Shown here: positions 27,219 to 36,940 of the stretch, piece by piece | Layout: every line of letters begins with the position of its first letter | How positions within the stretch are numbered: the stretch's first letter is position 1 | Assembly: GCA_902569115.1 (NCBI GenBank) | Contig: CACFTI010000014.1 | Location: forward strand, 1-54,925 | Direction: 5' to 3' | Length of the DNA stretch: 54,925 nucleotides | Source of the DNA: an uncultured Verrucomicrobiota bacterium | GTDB lineage: Bacteria > Verrucomicrobiota > Verrucomicrobiia > Opitutales > Seribacteraceae | The notes under the pieces: model-generated | What the model saw: the letters and a program-made list of their open reading frames with translations, nothing else | Database searches by the model: none | Told to the model about the DNA's origin: nothing | Position numbers and translations under genes: made by a program

Positions 27219-28703
27219 ATGATATATAAAAAGTTTTTTAGCTTACTTTGTAGTTTGTTTATCATTCATGGCTTGAGTGCCCTGCCCTTTGGAGAATCAC
27301 CAAATATAATTTTGGTTATCACTGATGATCAAGGCTATGGTCCAGTTGGTAAACATGGTCACCCTTGGATTAAAACCCCCAACCTTGACAAATTACACGG
27401 CCAAAGTATTAGATTCGAGAGATTTTTGGTCAGTCCCACTTGCTCACCTACCCGTGCAGCACTGATGTCAGGTAGACATCCCATGAAGAATGGTATTACC
27501 CACACTATTCTTGAGCGTGAGAGAATGGCTCTAAGCACGGTTACATTGCCTCAGGTTTTAGCTAAGGCAGGCTACGCATCTGGTATATTCGGAAAATGGC
27601 ATTTAGGAGACGAGGAACCATATCAGCCTCACAAAAGAGGGTTTGATGAAGCTTTTATTCACGGAGCTGGGGGGATTGGCCAGAAATTTAATTGTTCCTG
27701 TGCAGATGTTCCTGGTAATAAATATTTCAACCCAGTGATTCGCCATAACGGTTCATTTGTTAAAACGAACGGTTATTGTACTGATTTGTTTTTCACTGCT
27801 GGCATGGGTTGGATTCAAGAGATGAAGGCAAAAAGAAAGCCCTTCTTTGCATATATCTCAACCAACGCTCCTCACGGTCCCTTCATTGCTCCTCCCCAAA
27901 ATGCCAAAAAATTTACTGATCTTGGTTTTTCTGAAAGAGATGCCGGTTTTTACGGAATGATCGAGAATATTGACGAGAACATGGGTCGTCTTATGGGAAA
28001 ACTTGATCAATGGGATCTTAGCAAAAATACTATTCTTATCTTTATGTCTGACAATGGTTCAGTTGGAGGAATGGTTCGAGAAGGTTCAAAACTAGGAACC
28101 AGTCAAGACGGAAAACCCATGGAAGGTTTTAACGCAGGGATGAAAGGTGCAAAGGCTTCAGCAGACGAAGGCGGTGTCCGAGTCCCCTTTTTCATCCGCT
28201 GGCCTGGTAAATTCTCGCCGGGAAAAGCGGTAGAAAGAATTACAGCTCACATTGACCTTTTGCCAACACTGGCGGATATTGCGGGGATTGACCAATTACC
28301 GAAGGAGCAAGTCGAGGGACGAAGTCTCGTTCCCTTACTCAAGAATCCAAATGCAAAGTGGAAGGACCGCTATCTTTTTACTCAGGGAGCACGCTGGAAG
28401 ACAGGTGCTGAGCCAACAGATCATATGTGGAAGCGTTTTGCGGTTAGAAATGAACGGTTTCGGTTGGTCGAAAATAGCCTTTACGATATGAAGGCAGATC
28501 CTGGCCAAACTACAGATATTGCGGGTAAGTTTCCTAAAATAGTCAAATCTATGAGAGAGGCATATGAAGAATTTTGGAAGGATACAAGGCCTTTGATGGT
28601 GAATGAAGATGCACCCATGTCACCCACCCGTCCATATCATGTATTGTATGAAAAACAGTTGAACAGCGAAGGCATTCCCACTTGGAGAGAGCCCAAGCTT
28701 TAA
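27219..28703 (+). CDS. Secreted sulfatase, divergent from the sulfatase operon
   Basis: The 494-residue type I sulfatase has a signal peptide (SLLCSLFIIHGLSA) and the start SPNIILVITDDQGYGPVGKHG. The formylglycine Cys75 lies in CSPTRAALMSG. GKWHLGDEEPYQPHKRGFDE and the SDNGS segment carry active-site residues. It is divergently placed 189 bp from the dehydrogenase-sulfatase operon, so the two units may share a control region. Together the three sulfatases suggest stepwise desulfation of an algal-type polysaccharide; glycoside hydrolases are not seen in the window. Confidence 0.93.
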   Translation: MIYKKFFSLLCSLFIIHGLSALPFGESPNIILVITDDQGYGPVGKHGHPWIKTPNLDKLHGQSIRFERFLVSPTCSPTRAALMSGRHPMKNGITHTILERERMALSTVTLPQVLAKAGYASGIFGKWHLGDEEPYQPHKRGFDEAFIHGAGGIGQKFNCSCADVPGNKYFNPVIRHNGSFVKTNGYCTDLFFTAGMGWIQEMKAKRKPFFAYISTNAPHGPFIAPPQNAKKFTDLGFSERDAGFYGMIENIDENMGRLMGKLDQWDLSKNTILIFMSDNGSVGGMVREGSKLGTSQDGKPMEGFNAGMKGAKASADEGGVRVPFFIRWPGKFSPGKAVERITAHIDLLPTLADIAGIDQLPKEQVEGRSLVPLLKNPNAKWKDRYLFTQGARWKTGAEPTDHMWKRFAVRNERFRLVENSLYDMKADPGQTTDIAGKFPKIVKSMREAYEEFWKDTRPLMVNEDAPMSPTRPYHVLYEKQLNSEGIPTWREPKL

Positions 28704-28791
28704 ATTACTTGATAACTCAGAAACTTCCGGAAAAATATCCTTAACGAAGAAATTTATTAGAATCCTTCTCTGATTACATGTTCATAATTGC

Positions 28792-28820
28792 TTGCAACGA
28801 GTTGCCCTAATTGATAATAA
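28792..28820 (+). promoter_or_regulatory. Candidate promoter of the rplY-prs gene run
   Basis: TTGCAA (28792-28797) and TAATAA (28815-28820) are spaced by 17 bp and lie 28 bp before the rplY start codon. A small inverted repeat (GCAAC/GTTGC) overlaps the -35 end. It is a moderate match only. Confidence 0.4.
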
Positions 28821-28847
28821 TGAACGCTTTTTTACCCCATTTAAGCT

Positions 28848-29516
28848 ATGTCAGAATTAAGCGATTTAACATTAAATTATTCACTAAGAGATAAAACCGG
28901 AACGAGTGCCAGTAAGCAAATTCGATCCCAAGGTCGTATTCCTGCAGTTCTTTACGGTAAGGAAATGAATCGCTCTCTATCAGTTGATGACAAAGAGATG
29001 CGTATACTTCTCAGAAAAGCCGCTGGTACATCTTCTTTGATGAGGCTTATTGGAGAGAGTGGAGAAGACGAGTTGGTTCTGATCAAGGAATTACAGGAAG
29101 ATAAGATTCGGGACAGAATTCTTCATATTGATTTTGTTGAAGTTAAAAGAGGCGAGGATCTACAAACCTCAGTTCCTCTAAGTATTTTAGGAGAGGCAGA
29201 AGGCGTTAAAACTCAGGGAGGTATTTTAGAAGTTTTGGCAAATGACATTGAGATTCGCTGTCGTCCGAGCAATTTGCCATCTGCTATTGAAATAGACATC
29301 AGCAACCTTGGTCTTGGTGAGAATTTACAAATTAAAGATCTTTCTGAAATGGATGGAGTTACTTACACATCACCCGATGATACCATTTTGGTGTCTTGCG
29401 TCGGAAGTGCCAGTGGTCGATCTGGGTCCGATGATGAAGATGAAACTACCGAAGAGCCTAGTGCTGAGGATGCTGAATCTAGTAGCGAGGCATCTGAAAG
29501 TGATTCTTCCGAATAA
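28848..29516 (+). CDS. rplY: Ribosomal protein bL25 (general stress protein Ctc type)
   Basis: This 222-residue long-form L25/Ctc binds 5S rRNA in the large subunit. The N-terminal L25 domain (about 1-95) includes QIRSQGRIPAVLYGKE and the C-terminal beta domain (about 100-190) includes VPLSILGEAEGVKTQGG and DISNLGLGENLQIKDL. The end is an acidic Ser/Glu/Asp-rich tail of about 30 residues, a frequent feature of long L25 proteins. It starts the ten-gene housekeeping run and is followed by pth after 20 bp, the conserved Ctc-Pth pairing. Confidence 0.93.
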   Translation: MSELSDLTLNYSLRDKTGTSASKQIRSQGRIPAVLYGKEMNRSLSVDDKEMRILLRKAAGTSSLMRLIGESGEDELVLIKELQEDKIRDRILHIDFVEVKRGEDLQTSVPLSILGEAEGVKTQGGILEVLANDIEIRCRPSNLPSAIEIDISNLGLGENLQIKDLSEMDGVTYTSPDDTILVSCVGSASGRSGSDDEDETTEEPSAEDAESSSEASESDSSE

Positions 29517-29536
29517 CATACCAACTTGTATGTCAG

Positions 29537-30124
29537 GTGTCTTGCATTGCCATAATAGGGCTAGGGAATCCAGGGTCTCAGTATTTCAACACCAGGCATA
29601 ACTTAGGGTTTTGGCTATTAGATAAATTTGCAGAATCGCAGAAAATCAACTTCACAAAAAAATCGAAGTATAGTGCAGAAATTTGTAAAATCTCTTTCCA
29701 AGGTAAATCTTTCATGCTTGTTAAGCCTATTACTTTTATGAACGAAAGCGGAAAATTTTTAAAAAGTCTGCTTTCATGCAATAATTGTGAATTAGACAAA
29801 TCCATACTCGTTCATGATGAACTCACACTGCCCGTTGGCCGCATGAAAATTTCCGTAGGCCAAGGAGATGGTGGGCACAACGGAGTTAAAAGCGTTTTTT
29901 CCGGGATTGGGAAAAACCTTAAACGATTGCGTCTAGGAATTGGGCCAAAGCTAAACCCCGAGATTGATTTGGCCAATCATGTTTTATCCAAATTTTCATC
30001 AGATGAGCAAGCAACCTTAGAGCATCATTCCTTACTTTTTTTGGAAGCTCTGAAATCCTTGATGACAGAAGGAGTCGAAAAAGCTATGAATCTCTACAAT
30101 CAACCACTTCCCACCAAAATTTAA
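29537..30124 (+). CDS. pth: Peptidyl-tRNA hydrolase
   Basis: A 195-residue enzyme that frees tRNA from dropped-off peptidyl-tRNA. Family residues are IGLGNPGSQYFNTRHNLGFWLLD, with the Asn and catalytic His (quoted as GLGNPGSQYFNTRHNLG). Also present are KPITFMNESGK with the substrate-binding Asn, HDELTLPVGRMKISVGQGDGGHNG (Asp and Asn/His; quoted in part as HDELTLPVGRMK) and RLRLGIG. The start is GTG at 29537: the nearby ATG at 29530 is out of frame, and GTG places the motif at the normal distance. It is followed by rpsF after 2 bp. Confidence 0.95.
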   Translation: MSCIAIIGLGNPGSQYFNTRHNLGFWLLDKFAESQKINFTKKSKYSAEICKISFQGKSFMLVKPITFMNESGKFLKSLLSCNNCELDKSILVHDELTLPVGRMKISVGQGDGGHNGVKSVFSGIGKNLKRLRLGIGPKLNPEIDLANHVLSKFSSDEQATLEHHSLLFLEALKSLMTEGVEKAMNLYNQPLPTKI

Positions 30125-30126
30125 TC

Positions 30127-30414
30127 ATGAAGAATAATTATCTCGCAACTATAGTATTTGACCCTAAAGGCTCTGATGGATCGACTGATGAAATGATTCC
30201 TAAACTTAGCGAAATCATTGTCAGTGTGGATGGAGAGGTCCAAAAAGTAGAAAGTCAAGGAACTCACGAGTTCGCTTACCCGCAAAAAGGAAAAGCAACC
30301 TCAGGTGTCTATTTACAGTTTGAACTTTCGGGCGATCCAGAAATGCCGACTCGCCTTAAGGAGAAATTACGACTCGAAAAAAAGGTTGATCGCGTGTTGG
30401 TTGAGCGTAAGTAA
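30127..30414 (+). CDS. rpsF: Ribosomal protein bS6
   Basis: This 95-residue small-subunit protein has the S6 ferredoxin-like pattern: an initial strand with ATIVFDP, a central GTHEFAYPQKGKATSGVYLQFE strand pair (quoted in part as FAYPQKGKATSGVYL) and a closing LRLEKKVDRVLVERK. It sits 2 bp after pth and 10 bp before ssb. S6 normally pairs with S18 on the ribosome, but rpsR is not in this cluster. Confidence 0.9.
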   Translation: MKNNYLATIVFDPKGSDGSTDEMIPKLSEIIVSVDGEVQKVESQGTHEFAYPQKGKATSGVYLQFELSGDPEMPTRLKEKLRLEKKVDRVLVERK

Positions 30415-30424
30415 TATTTTATAA

Positions 30425-30895
30425 ATGGCCTCATTAAACAAAGTCTTATTAATCGGTAATCTTACCAGAGACCCCGATGTAAAGATGCTTTCTAGTGGTC
30501 GCCCTGTTTGTAATTTTGGATTAGCATTAAATCGCAGTTACAAAGACGGGGAAGGTAACCGCAAAGAAGAAGTTACTTTCGTAGATGTAGAATGCTATGG
30601 CCCCCGCGCTGAGGCTATTGGAAGATTTTTTACAAAAGGTAGGTCAATCTTTGTCGAAGGAAGACTAAAGCTTGATCAATGGGAATCAAAAGAAGGTGAA
30701 AAAAGAAGTGCAATTCGAGTAGTTCTCGATAATTTTGAATTTGTTGATTCCAAGCAGGAAGCAGCCGGTATGAGCGGGCAACCAATGGCTAATGTCGGCA
30801 CAAAACCAGATACAACACCAGCTCCCCACCCCTCTGAATCCCCTAATCCAAATGTCAATTCTGATCCAGATCTTGACGAGGATGTTCCTTTCTAA
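30425..30895 (+). CDS. ssb: Single-stranded DNA-binding protein
   Basis: The 156-residue protein has an OB fold (about 1-110) with the start LNKVLLIGNLTRDPDV, NFGLALNRSYKD, EVTFVDVECYGPRAEAIGRF and GRSIFVEGRLKLDQWES. A Pro/Asn/Ser-rich linker follows, ending in the acidic partner-binding tip DLDEDVPF, equivalent to DDDIPF. The intact tip implies normal recruitment of repair and replication partners. It lies between rpsF and rplI in the usual order. Confidence 0.96.
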   Translation: MASLNKVLLIGNLTRDPDVKMLSSGRPVCNFGLALNRSYKDGEGNRKEEVTFVDVECYGPRAEAIGRFFTKGRSIFVEGRLKLDQWESKEGEKRSAIRVVLDNFEFVDSKQEAAGMSGQPMANVGTKPDTTPAPHPSESPNPNVNSDPDLDEDVPF

Positions 30896-30928
30896 AGATC
30901 TCTTAACTATTTTACCCACCTACTAATT

Positions 30929-31405
30929 ATGTCTACAACAGAAATTTTACTCGTTGAACCAATTGAAAATCTTGGATCAGAAGGCGATATCGTTAAAGTC
31001 CGTCCAGGCTATGCTAGGAATTTTCTCTTTCCACGCAAAAAAGCGTTACCCCTCAATCAAGCAAACAAAAAGAGACTCGATGCACTTAAGGTTGCACGAG
31101 CTGCTCGAGAAGCTGAAGAGATTCAAGGTGCGCAAGAAATTGCCTCCAAGCTTAATCACGTTTCGGTTGCTGTAGCAGTTAAGACTGGATCGGGAGGGAA
31201 ATTATTTGGCTCTGTTACTGCCTTACAGTTATTGGAAAAATTGGATGAAAAAGGGTTTAAACTAGATAAGAAGCATCTTGTTAAATTTGTGCCGATCAAA
31301 GAATTAGGTCAAACAGAGGTTACATGCCAATTGCATAAAGATGTAACGGCTCAATTTAAAGTTGAAGTAGTTTCCGAAAATCCAATCGAAGAAGTTGCAG
31401 AGTAG
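30929..31405 (+). CDS. rplI: Ribosomal protein bL9
   Basis: A 158-residue L9 with the N-terminal RNA-binding domain (LVEPIENLGSEGDIVKVRPGYARNFLFPRKKA; quoted in part as GDIVKVRPGYARNFL), a long linking helix rich in Ala/Arg/Lys (about 45-75) and the C-terminal domain (GSGGKLFGSVT onwards). It follows ssb after 33 bp with no rpsR between, and precedes dnaB by 23 bp. Confidence 0.95.
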   Translation: MSTTEILLVEPIENLGSEGDIVKVRPGYARNFLFPRKKALPLNQANKKRLDALKVARAAREAEEIQGAQEIASKLNHVSVAVAVKTGSGGKLFGSVTALQLLEKLDEKGFKLDKKHLVKFVPIKELGQTEVTCQLHKDVTAQFKVEVVSENPIEEVAE

Positions 31406-31428
31406 CCTTCTTTGAGACGATACAAGGT

Positions 31429-32901
31429 ATGCCTGCATTGTCTCATCCATCCGCAGATTCTTCCAATCCAAACTCTGGCAACAAAAAGCCAGGCATTGGG
31501 AATCCTTCTCAAACTTTGCAAGGTAGGCCCTTACCTAATAGTTTAGACGCAGAGCAAGGCTTGCTTGCGGCTTGTATCGTAGACACTTCAGGGGAGGTAA
31601 TCGGTCGGTGTATGGAACAATCGATTAGCTCAGATCATTTTTATGAACAGTCTCACCAGCTAATATTTGAGGCCTTGCTCTTACTCAATAAAGACAACTT
31701 AGAGGCAGATGAGATTTTGCTTTCTGATAAACTTTCCGATTTGGGTAATCTTGAAAGAATTGGAGGTCGTGAATTTATTATCAATCTGACTTCCCGTATC
31801 GAAACGATTGCCCATGCACCTTTTTGGCTCGATATCGTTAAGCAAAAAGCAATTCTCAGAAAATGCATTTATGTAGCTTTTGAGATCATTGATGACGCCA
31901 ATCAACTACAGGGAAATATTGATGATTTTCTTTCTGGCATTGAGCAGAGAGTCTGTTCTCTTGGTGATCAAAGCAATGTAAGAGCATCTGTTCCTTTTCG
32001 TGAACCTGTTAATCATGCTATGGAGCAAATTCAAAGAATGCTTTCACATGAAGAAATGGATGGTCTATTAACTGGTTACAAAGATTTGGACAACCTTACT
32101 AATGGTTTTAAGCCAGGTGAAATGATTGTATTGGCTGCACGTCCGTCGGTCGGAAAAACGAGTTTAGCCATGAATATTGTAGAGAACATTGCTTTTTCGA
32201 AAAGGTACGAAAAAAATCCCAAAAATATTCTCGTATATAGCTTAGAAATGAGTGCTACATCACTAGCTATGCGGATGATATGCGGTAGAGCTCGAGTGAA
32301 TATGAACGATTTGAGAAGAGGGTTTGTTCGTAAAGACTATGCTGAAAAGCTGAATTCGATAAGCAAAGAATTTCAAAAAGCCTCCTTGTGGGTAGACGAT
32401 ACAAGTGGATTGAGCATTAATCAAATACGAGCTAAAGCCAGAAGACTCAAAATGAGAAATCATCTTCATTTAATTGTAGTTGATTATCTTCAGTTAATTT
32501 CAGGAGACGCCAAGGCAATGTCCAGGGAAAATCAAATTTCAGATATTTCACGAGGCTTAAAGGCTATGGCCAAAGAGTTGGATGTGCCAGTGATTGTGCT
32601 TAGCCAATTGAATCGTGATTCTGAAAAAGAAAGAAGAGACCCACGCTTATCTGACCTGCGTGAATCAGGTGCAATTGAGCAGGATGCAGATGTAGTTATG
32701 TTATTAGGAAGGCATCGTAAAAGTGAGGATATAAGAGAATCTGATCAAAATGCTGATGAAGCAGGCGAAGGAGAAGATTTTGAGCCGATCAAGTTGTTGC
32801 TTGCAAAACAAAGAAATGGTCCTACGGGTAATGTTGATCTTGCCTTTCGCAGAAAATATACGAGATTTGAAATTCTCCAAGGTGAGCCACGACTAAATTA
32901 A
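31429..32901 (+). CDS. dnaB: Replicative DNA helicase DnaB
   Basis: The 490-residue hexameric helicase has an N-terminal disordered Ser/Asn/Pro-rich stretch, then the DnaB N-domain (PNSLDAEQGLLAACI, about 36-140). The RecA-like motor (about 205-490) carries Walker A AARPSVGKTS, the EMSATSLAMRM segment, Walker B in LIVVDYLQLISG, the arginine finger region, and LRESGAIEQDADVV. It lies in the ribosomal protein-ssb cluster, a very common bacterial arrangement, with bamA starting 3 bp after its stop. Confidence 0.96.
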   Translation: MPALSHPSADSSNPNSGNKKPGIGNPSQTLQGRPLPNSLDAEQGLLAACIVDTSGEVIGRCMEQSISSDHFYEQSHQLIFEALLLLNKDNLEADEILLSDKLSDLGNLERIGGREFIINLTSRIETIAHAPFWLDIVKQKAILRKCIYVAFEIIDDANQLQGNIDDFLSGIEQRVCSLGDQSNVRASVPFREPVNHAMEQIQRMLSHEEMDGLLTGYKDLDNLTNGFKPGEMIVLAARPSVGKTSLAMNIVENIAFSKRYEKNPKNILVYSLEMSATSLAMRMICGRARVNMNDLRRGFVRKDYAEKLNSISKEFQKASLWVDDTSGLSINQIRAKARRLKMRNHLHLIVVDYLQLISGDAKAMSRENQISDISRGLKAMAKELDVPVIVLSQLNRDSEKERRDPRLSDLRESGAIEQDADVVMLLGRHRKSEDIRESDQNADEAGEGEDFEPIKLLLAKQRNGPTGNVDLAFRRKYTRFEILQGEPRLN

Positions 32902-32904
32902 CTG

Positions 32905-35292
32905 ATGAGAAAAAAACTTCTATTTCCTATCACCTTTTTAATATTTGGTTTTGCTATATTGTGGGCTCAAGTAAACCCAGAGGGTAAAAAGATTTCATCA
33001 ATAAAAATTGAAGTCATTGGACCGAAAACAGTAGGTAAATCATTCGTACTGCAAAATTTGCAAGTAGAGAGTGGAGGAGAATATGAAGGTTCCGCAATCG
33101 ATAGATCTATTAGAAATTTAACTTCTAGCGGTACTGTAAATGATGTCCGGGTCTTCATTGATCAAGACCTTAGCAGTGACAACGAAATTGCTTTGATTTT
33201 TAAGGTTTGGACAAAAGCCAGGATCAAAAGTGTTTTATTTGAGGGTAACGACAAGCTTTCTGACAGAAGCCTAGAGAAAATAATAACTTTAAATGCAGGG
33301 GATTTGATGGATGAAGCTATCCTGAAAAGTGATTTGTCTCTATTGAAAGAACGATACTTGGAAAAAGGATACTGGAATTCAATAATTGATTCTCAGATCA
33401 TTAAAGACGGCAAATCCGAAAATGTATCCATCCTTTATAAAATCAAAGAAGGAGATAAACGAACGATTTCTAAGATTCTTTTTGCTGGCAATGATTCGAT
33501 ACCCTCAAAGGACCTTTTGGATGAAATAGAAACTGCACCTTGGCGTTTTTGGCGTTTTTGGTCTAAAAGATCTAAATATCGCCCTGAGATCTTGGAAGAA
33601 GATCTCGAAAAGTTAAGAGCCTATTACAGAAATAAAGGTTTTTTGGATGTTAAAATCGATCAGTCTGGAGTTTTAATTAAAACTGTAGGTAAAAACAAGC
33701 TTGTCCTCACTATTACGGTACAAGAGGGTGATCGATCTTTTTTTGGCAAGCAGTCCATTGTGGGTAATGTTTCAATAAATACTGATGAATTGTTATTTCT
33801 GAAAAAGCATGAGAGTGGCATAGAGCAGGGTGAGCCTTATTCTCCTGAACTTTTGAGGGAGGAGACTACGCGACTAAGAAAGAAATATGGAGAAAAAGGA
33901 TACTTGGATGCTCGCGTAAAAGTGAATAGAAGACCTAATCTAGAAACTAAGCAAATTGATCTAAGGTTTGAAATAACTGAAAACAATAAATTTACGGTTA
34001 ATTCAATTGAGGTAAGAGGTAACGATAAAACAAAAACTATTGCTATTGTAAGGGAGTTGGCCCTATCACCGGGCGATACCTTTGATTTGGTTAGAATGGA
34101 AACGAGTGAAGCGAGACTCCGCAATACGAGATTTTTTGAGAAAGTATCTTTAGATGATCAACCCATTCAAACAAATGATCCAGAGTTGCAAAAATCTAAG
34201 AGAAATCTTGTGGTTGATGTTGAGGAAGGGCGAACTGGCCATGTTTCATTTGGGGTTGGATTTAGCACCTTAGAGAAAGCAATGATGTTTGCAGAATTCC
34301 GTCAGGGTAATTTTGACATAATGAAATGGAGAAGTCCTCATCGCTTACAAGGAGATGGGCAGAAATTTCGTCTACGCTTAAAGCTTGGCTCCCGAAGCAA
34401 TGAAGCTCGTTTGGCTCTAGAAGAGCCATGGTTCTTGAACAGAAGAATTGCCGCCGGCTTTGAGGTATTCCGTGAAAAATCCGACTATTACAGTTCCTAT
34501 TACGACGAGATGAGAGCTGGTTTTGAGATTTATTTTCGGAAACGCTTATTTGAGCTTGTCGAGGGGCGGGCATTTTATGGCTATGAGGATGTTTTGATTG
34601 ATGACATTGATCCTAATTCCCCTTTCTTTATTCGTAAGGACGCCAATGCAAATGGTGAGATTAAGAAAGTGATTTCTAAAGTCGGATTAACTTTAAGTAG
34701 GGATACGCGGGACAGTATCCTTTTTCCTTCCGAGGGAAGTATTCTTTCTCTGAGAAAAGAATTAGCTGGGGGTATTTTCGGTGGTGATGCGGATTATGGT
34801 CGATTAGAAATTCAGGGAGCTCGATTTATTCAAACATTCCGGCCGATGGAGCAGATCCTTTCTTTTTCTGGAAGAACTGGAACCCTTGGGAGGCTAAATG
34901 GGAAAAAAGCAGATGTTCCTTTCTTTGAGAGATTTTTCCTTGGGGGTCCTTACAATCTTAGGGGTTGGGACTACAGAGATGTCGGAGTTGATCCCTTACA
35001 AGGAGAACCTGAAGGTGGAAACTCTTATACATATGCCAGTTTAGAGTATACATTTAAAGTGGCAGATCCATTGAGGTTAGCACTTTTTTATGACGGCGGA
35101 TACTTAAGAAGCGGGGATTTTAAACTTTTACCAGGAAACGATCATGAGGGGTGGCACGATAATTGGGGATTAGGATTACGTATTATGGTTATGGGTATGC
35201 CTTTAAGGTTAGACTTGGGAGTACCAATTTCTGACCCTTCTGAGACCGGCGGTTCACCCCAATTTCATTTCTCGGGTGGATCAAGATTTTAA
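32905..35292 (+). CDS. bamA: Outer-membrane assembly factor BamA
   Basis: A 795-residue Omp85 protein with a signal peptide (ITFLIFGFAILWAQ), five POTRA repeats (about 28-430; EGNDKLSDRSLEKI, FAGNDSIPSKDLLDEI, RGNDKTKTIAIVREL among their strands) and a 16-strand barrel (about 435-795) ending in an aromatic residue (SGGSRF). The barrel holds the loop-6 signature in GGPYNLRGWDYRDVG. It inserts beta-barrel proteins, including the TonB receptor in this window. It is coupled to dnaB upstream (3 bp) and precedes skp and lpxD as in many Gram-negatives. Confidence 0.95.
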   Translation: MRKKLLFPITFLIFGFAILWAQVNPEGKKISSIKIEVIGPKTVGKSFVLQNLQVESGGEYEGSAIDRSIRNLTSSGTVNDVRVFIDQDLSSDNEIALIFKVWTKARIKSVLFEGNDKLSDRSLEKIITLNAGDLMDEAILKSDLSLLKERYLEKGYWNSIIDSQIIKDGKSENVSILYKIKEGDKRTISKILFAGNDSIPSKDLLDEIETAPWRFWRFWSKRSKYRPEILEEDLEKLRAYYRNKGFLDVKIDQSGVLIKTVGKNKLVLTITVQEGDRSFFGKQSIVGNVSINTDELLFLKKHESGIEQGEPYSPELLREETTRLRKKYGEKGYLDARVKVNRRPNLETKQIDLRFEITENNKFTVNSIEVRGNDKTKTIAIVRELALSPGDTFDLVRMETSEARLRNTRFFEKVSLDDQPIQTNDPELQKSKRNLVVDVEEGRTGHVSFGVGFSTLEKAMMFAEFRQGNFDIMKWRSPHRLQGDGQKFRLRLKLGSRSNEARLALEEPWFLNRRIAAGFEVFREKSDYYSSYYDEMRAGFEIYFRKRLFELVEGRAFYGYEDVLIDDIDPNSPFFIRKDANANGEIKKVISKVGLTLSRDTRDSILFPSEGSILSLRKELAGGIFGGDADYGRLEIQGARFIQTFRPMEQILSFSGRTGTLGRLNGKKADVPFFERFFLGGPYNLRGWDYRDVGVDPLQGEPEGGNSYTYASLEYTFKVADPLRLALFYDGGYLRSGDFKLLPGNDHEGWHDNWGLGLRIMVMGMPLRLDLGVPISDPSETGGSPQFHFSGGSRF

Positions 35293-35326
35293 TATTTAAT
35301 AACTACAATTAACAACTTCCAAAATT

Positions 35327-35866
35327 ATGTTTAGATTTTTATCTCTTTCGCTTTTTATCATTCCTCTTGTCACATTTGGGCAGAAAATTGCTGTGGTAGA
35401 TGTGCAAAAAGTTTTTGATGGTTATCAAAAAGTAATAGATGCACGTGAACGTTTGGAAAAATCAAGTTCTATAGCAAAAGAAGAAATTGATATTTTTAAG
35501 GACGAACTTTCTAAAATTGTAAAAGAATTGAGAGAAATGGAGGAAAAACTTAAAAATCCAAATATCGAAAGTTCTGCACTTAAAGGTAAATACCAGGAAA
35601 AAGTGAAGCAAGCTCAGGCAAAAAGAGAAGACATGCTAGAATATGAAAAAAGAGCACGTGCAACTATAAGCCAAAGACAAAAGAATTTATTGGTTGAGCA
35701 CCTCGGAGACATTCGAGAGGCAATTGAAAAAATATCTAAATCAAGGAGTATAGACTTAGTCTTAAATTCCTCCGAAACCCAACTTGGGGTATTTTTTGCA
35801 TCGGACAAATTAGATATAACAGAGAATGTAATTTCAGCTCTGAATTCTTCTAAGAAAACTGAGTAA
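35327..35866 (+). CDS. skp: OmpH/Skp-family periplasmic chaperone
   Basis: The 179-residue protein has a signal peptide ([15 protein letters not shown]), the opening strand [15 protein letters not shown] typical of the family, a long charged coiled-coil (about 40-125) forming the tentacles, and a closing strand region ([12 protein letters not shown]). It delivers unfolded outer-membrane proteins to BamA. It lies 34 bp after bamA and 29 bp before lpxD, the standard order. Confidence 0.9.
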   Translation: MFRFLSLSLFIIPLVTFGQKIAVVDVQKVFDGYQKVIDARERLEKSSSIAKEEIDIFKDELSKIVKELREMEEKLKNPNIESSALKGKYQEKVKQAQAKREDMLEYEKRARATISQRQKNLLVEHLGDIREAIEKISKSRSIDLVLNSSETQLGVFFASDKLDITENVISALNSSKKTE

Positions 35867-35895
35867 ACTCTTATCATAAAGAGATAAAGCTGATC

Positions 35896-36930
35896 ATGAG
35901 CTTTTCCTATGAAATAGGTTTGATAAAGGATGCATGTCCTTCTGCAAAAATTGAGGGAACCACTGATAAGACATGTATAAATGGAATTTCATCGCTGAAA
36001 AATGCACAAGAGGGAGATTTATCTTTTCTCGCCAATCTTAAATACAGGCCCGAGGTAAAAGACAGCGAAGCGAGTGTTGTTCTGCTTCCAGAGGATTATG
36101 CTGAAAGCAGCCCGAAAAATAATCAATTATTTATTAAAACGAAAAACCCGTCCCGAGCTTTGGCCAAGGTTTGCAGGTTAATCTATGGACAACTTTTTTC
36201 GAATCCTCCAATTGGAATAGATGCACAGGCATTTATTCATGAAAGTGCCGTTATCGAGGATGGGGTGTCTATCGGGCCTTTTTGTTACATTGGAAAAGGT
36301 GTTCGAATTGGAAAAAATACCTTCATTGAATCTCACTCTCATATCGGCGAAAATGTTTCTATTGGAGAGGACTGTCGATTATATCCGAATGTTAAATTGC
36401 TTGCTAATTGCCAAGTTGGAAATGGTGTTCTTTTAAATTCTGGGGTTGTGGTTGGCTCGGAGGGTTATGGGTTTGAGCAAGTTGGTAGTTCTCATGAAAA
36501 AATTCCACATCTCGGAAAAGTTGTTATTGAAGATGATGTGGAGATTGGTGCTAATACTTGTATTGATAGGGCCAGACTTGAGGAGACTCGAATTGGGGAA
36601 GGCACGAAAATAGATAATCTAGTTCAAATTGGTCATAATGTCCGTATTGGCAAAGGCTGTTTAATTGTCGCCCAGGTAGGCATTGCCGGAAGCGTAGTTT
36701 TTGAAGATGGAGTCGTCGTTGGCGGGCAGGCAGGGTTTGCTGGGCATTTAAAAATTGGAAAGGGTGCAAAGATTGCCGGACAGGCTGGTATTACTAAAAA
36801 TGTAGAAGCAGGAGCTTTTCTAAAGGGTAACCCCGCATTGCCTGTGCAGTTGGCACACAAAATCTCGGTTTTACAAAGAAAACTTCCAGATTTATTCAAA
36901 AGGATTGCCCAAGACGCGGACACTATCTAA
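35896..36930 (+). CDS. lpxD: UDP-3-O-acylglucosamine N-acyltransferase LpxD
   Basis: A 344-residue lipid A enzyme that adds the N-linked acyl chain to UDP-3-O-acylglucosamine. The N-terminal uridine-binding domain (about 1-100; [23 protein letters not shown], quoted in part as [11 protein letters not shown]) is followed by a left-handed beta-helix of hexad repeats (about 105-310), with the catalytic His in [12 protein letters not shown] and [23 protein letters not shown]-terminal helix closes the trimer. It indicates an LPS-type outer membrane. Confidence 0.95.
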   Translation: MSFSYEIGLIKDACPSAKIEGTTDKTCINGISSLKNAQEGDLSFLANLKYRPEVKDSEASVVLLPEDYAESSPKNNQLFIKTKNPSRALAKVCRLIYGQLFSNPPIGIDAQAFIHESAVIEDGVSIGPFCYIGKGVRIGKNTFIESHSHIGENVSIGEDCRLYPNVKLLANCQVGNGVLLNSGVVVGSEGYGFEQVGSSHEKIPHLGKVVIEDDVEIGANTCIDRARLEETRIGEGTKIDNLVQIGHNVRIGKGCLIVAQVGIAGSVVFEDGVVVGGQAGFAGHLKIGKGAKIAGQAGITKNVEAGAFLKGNPALPVQLAHKISVLQRKLPDLFKRIAQDADTI

Positions 36931-36940
36931 TTCCTTACTA

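Noticed and set aside
36905-36940. Upstream TTG start for prs inside lpxD
   Set aside because: The ATG at 36941 gives the normal PRPP synthetase N-terminus and avoids overlap with lpxD.
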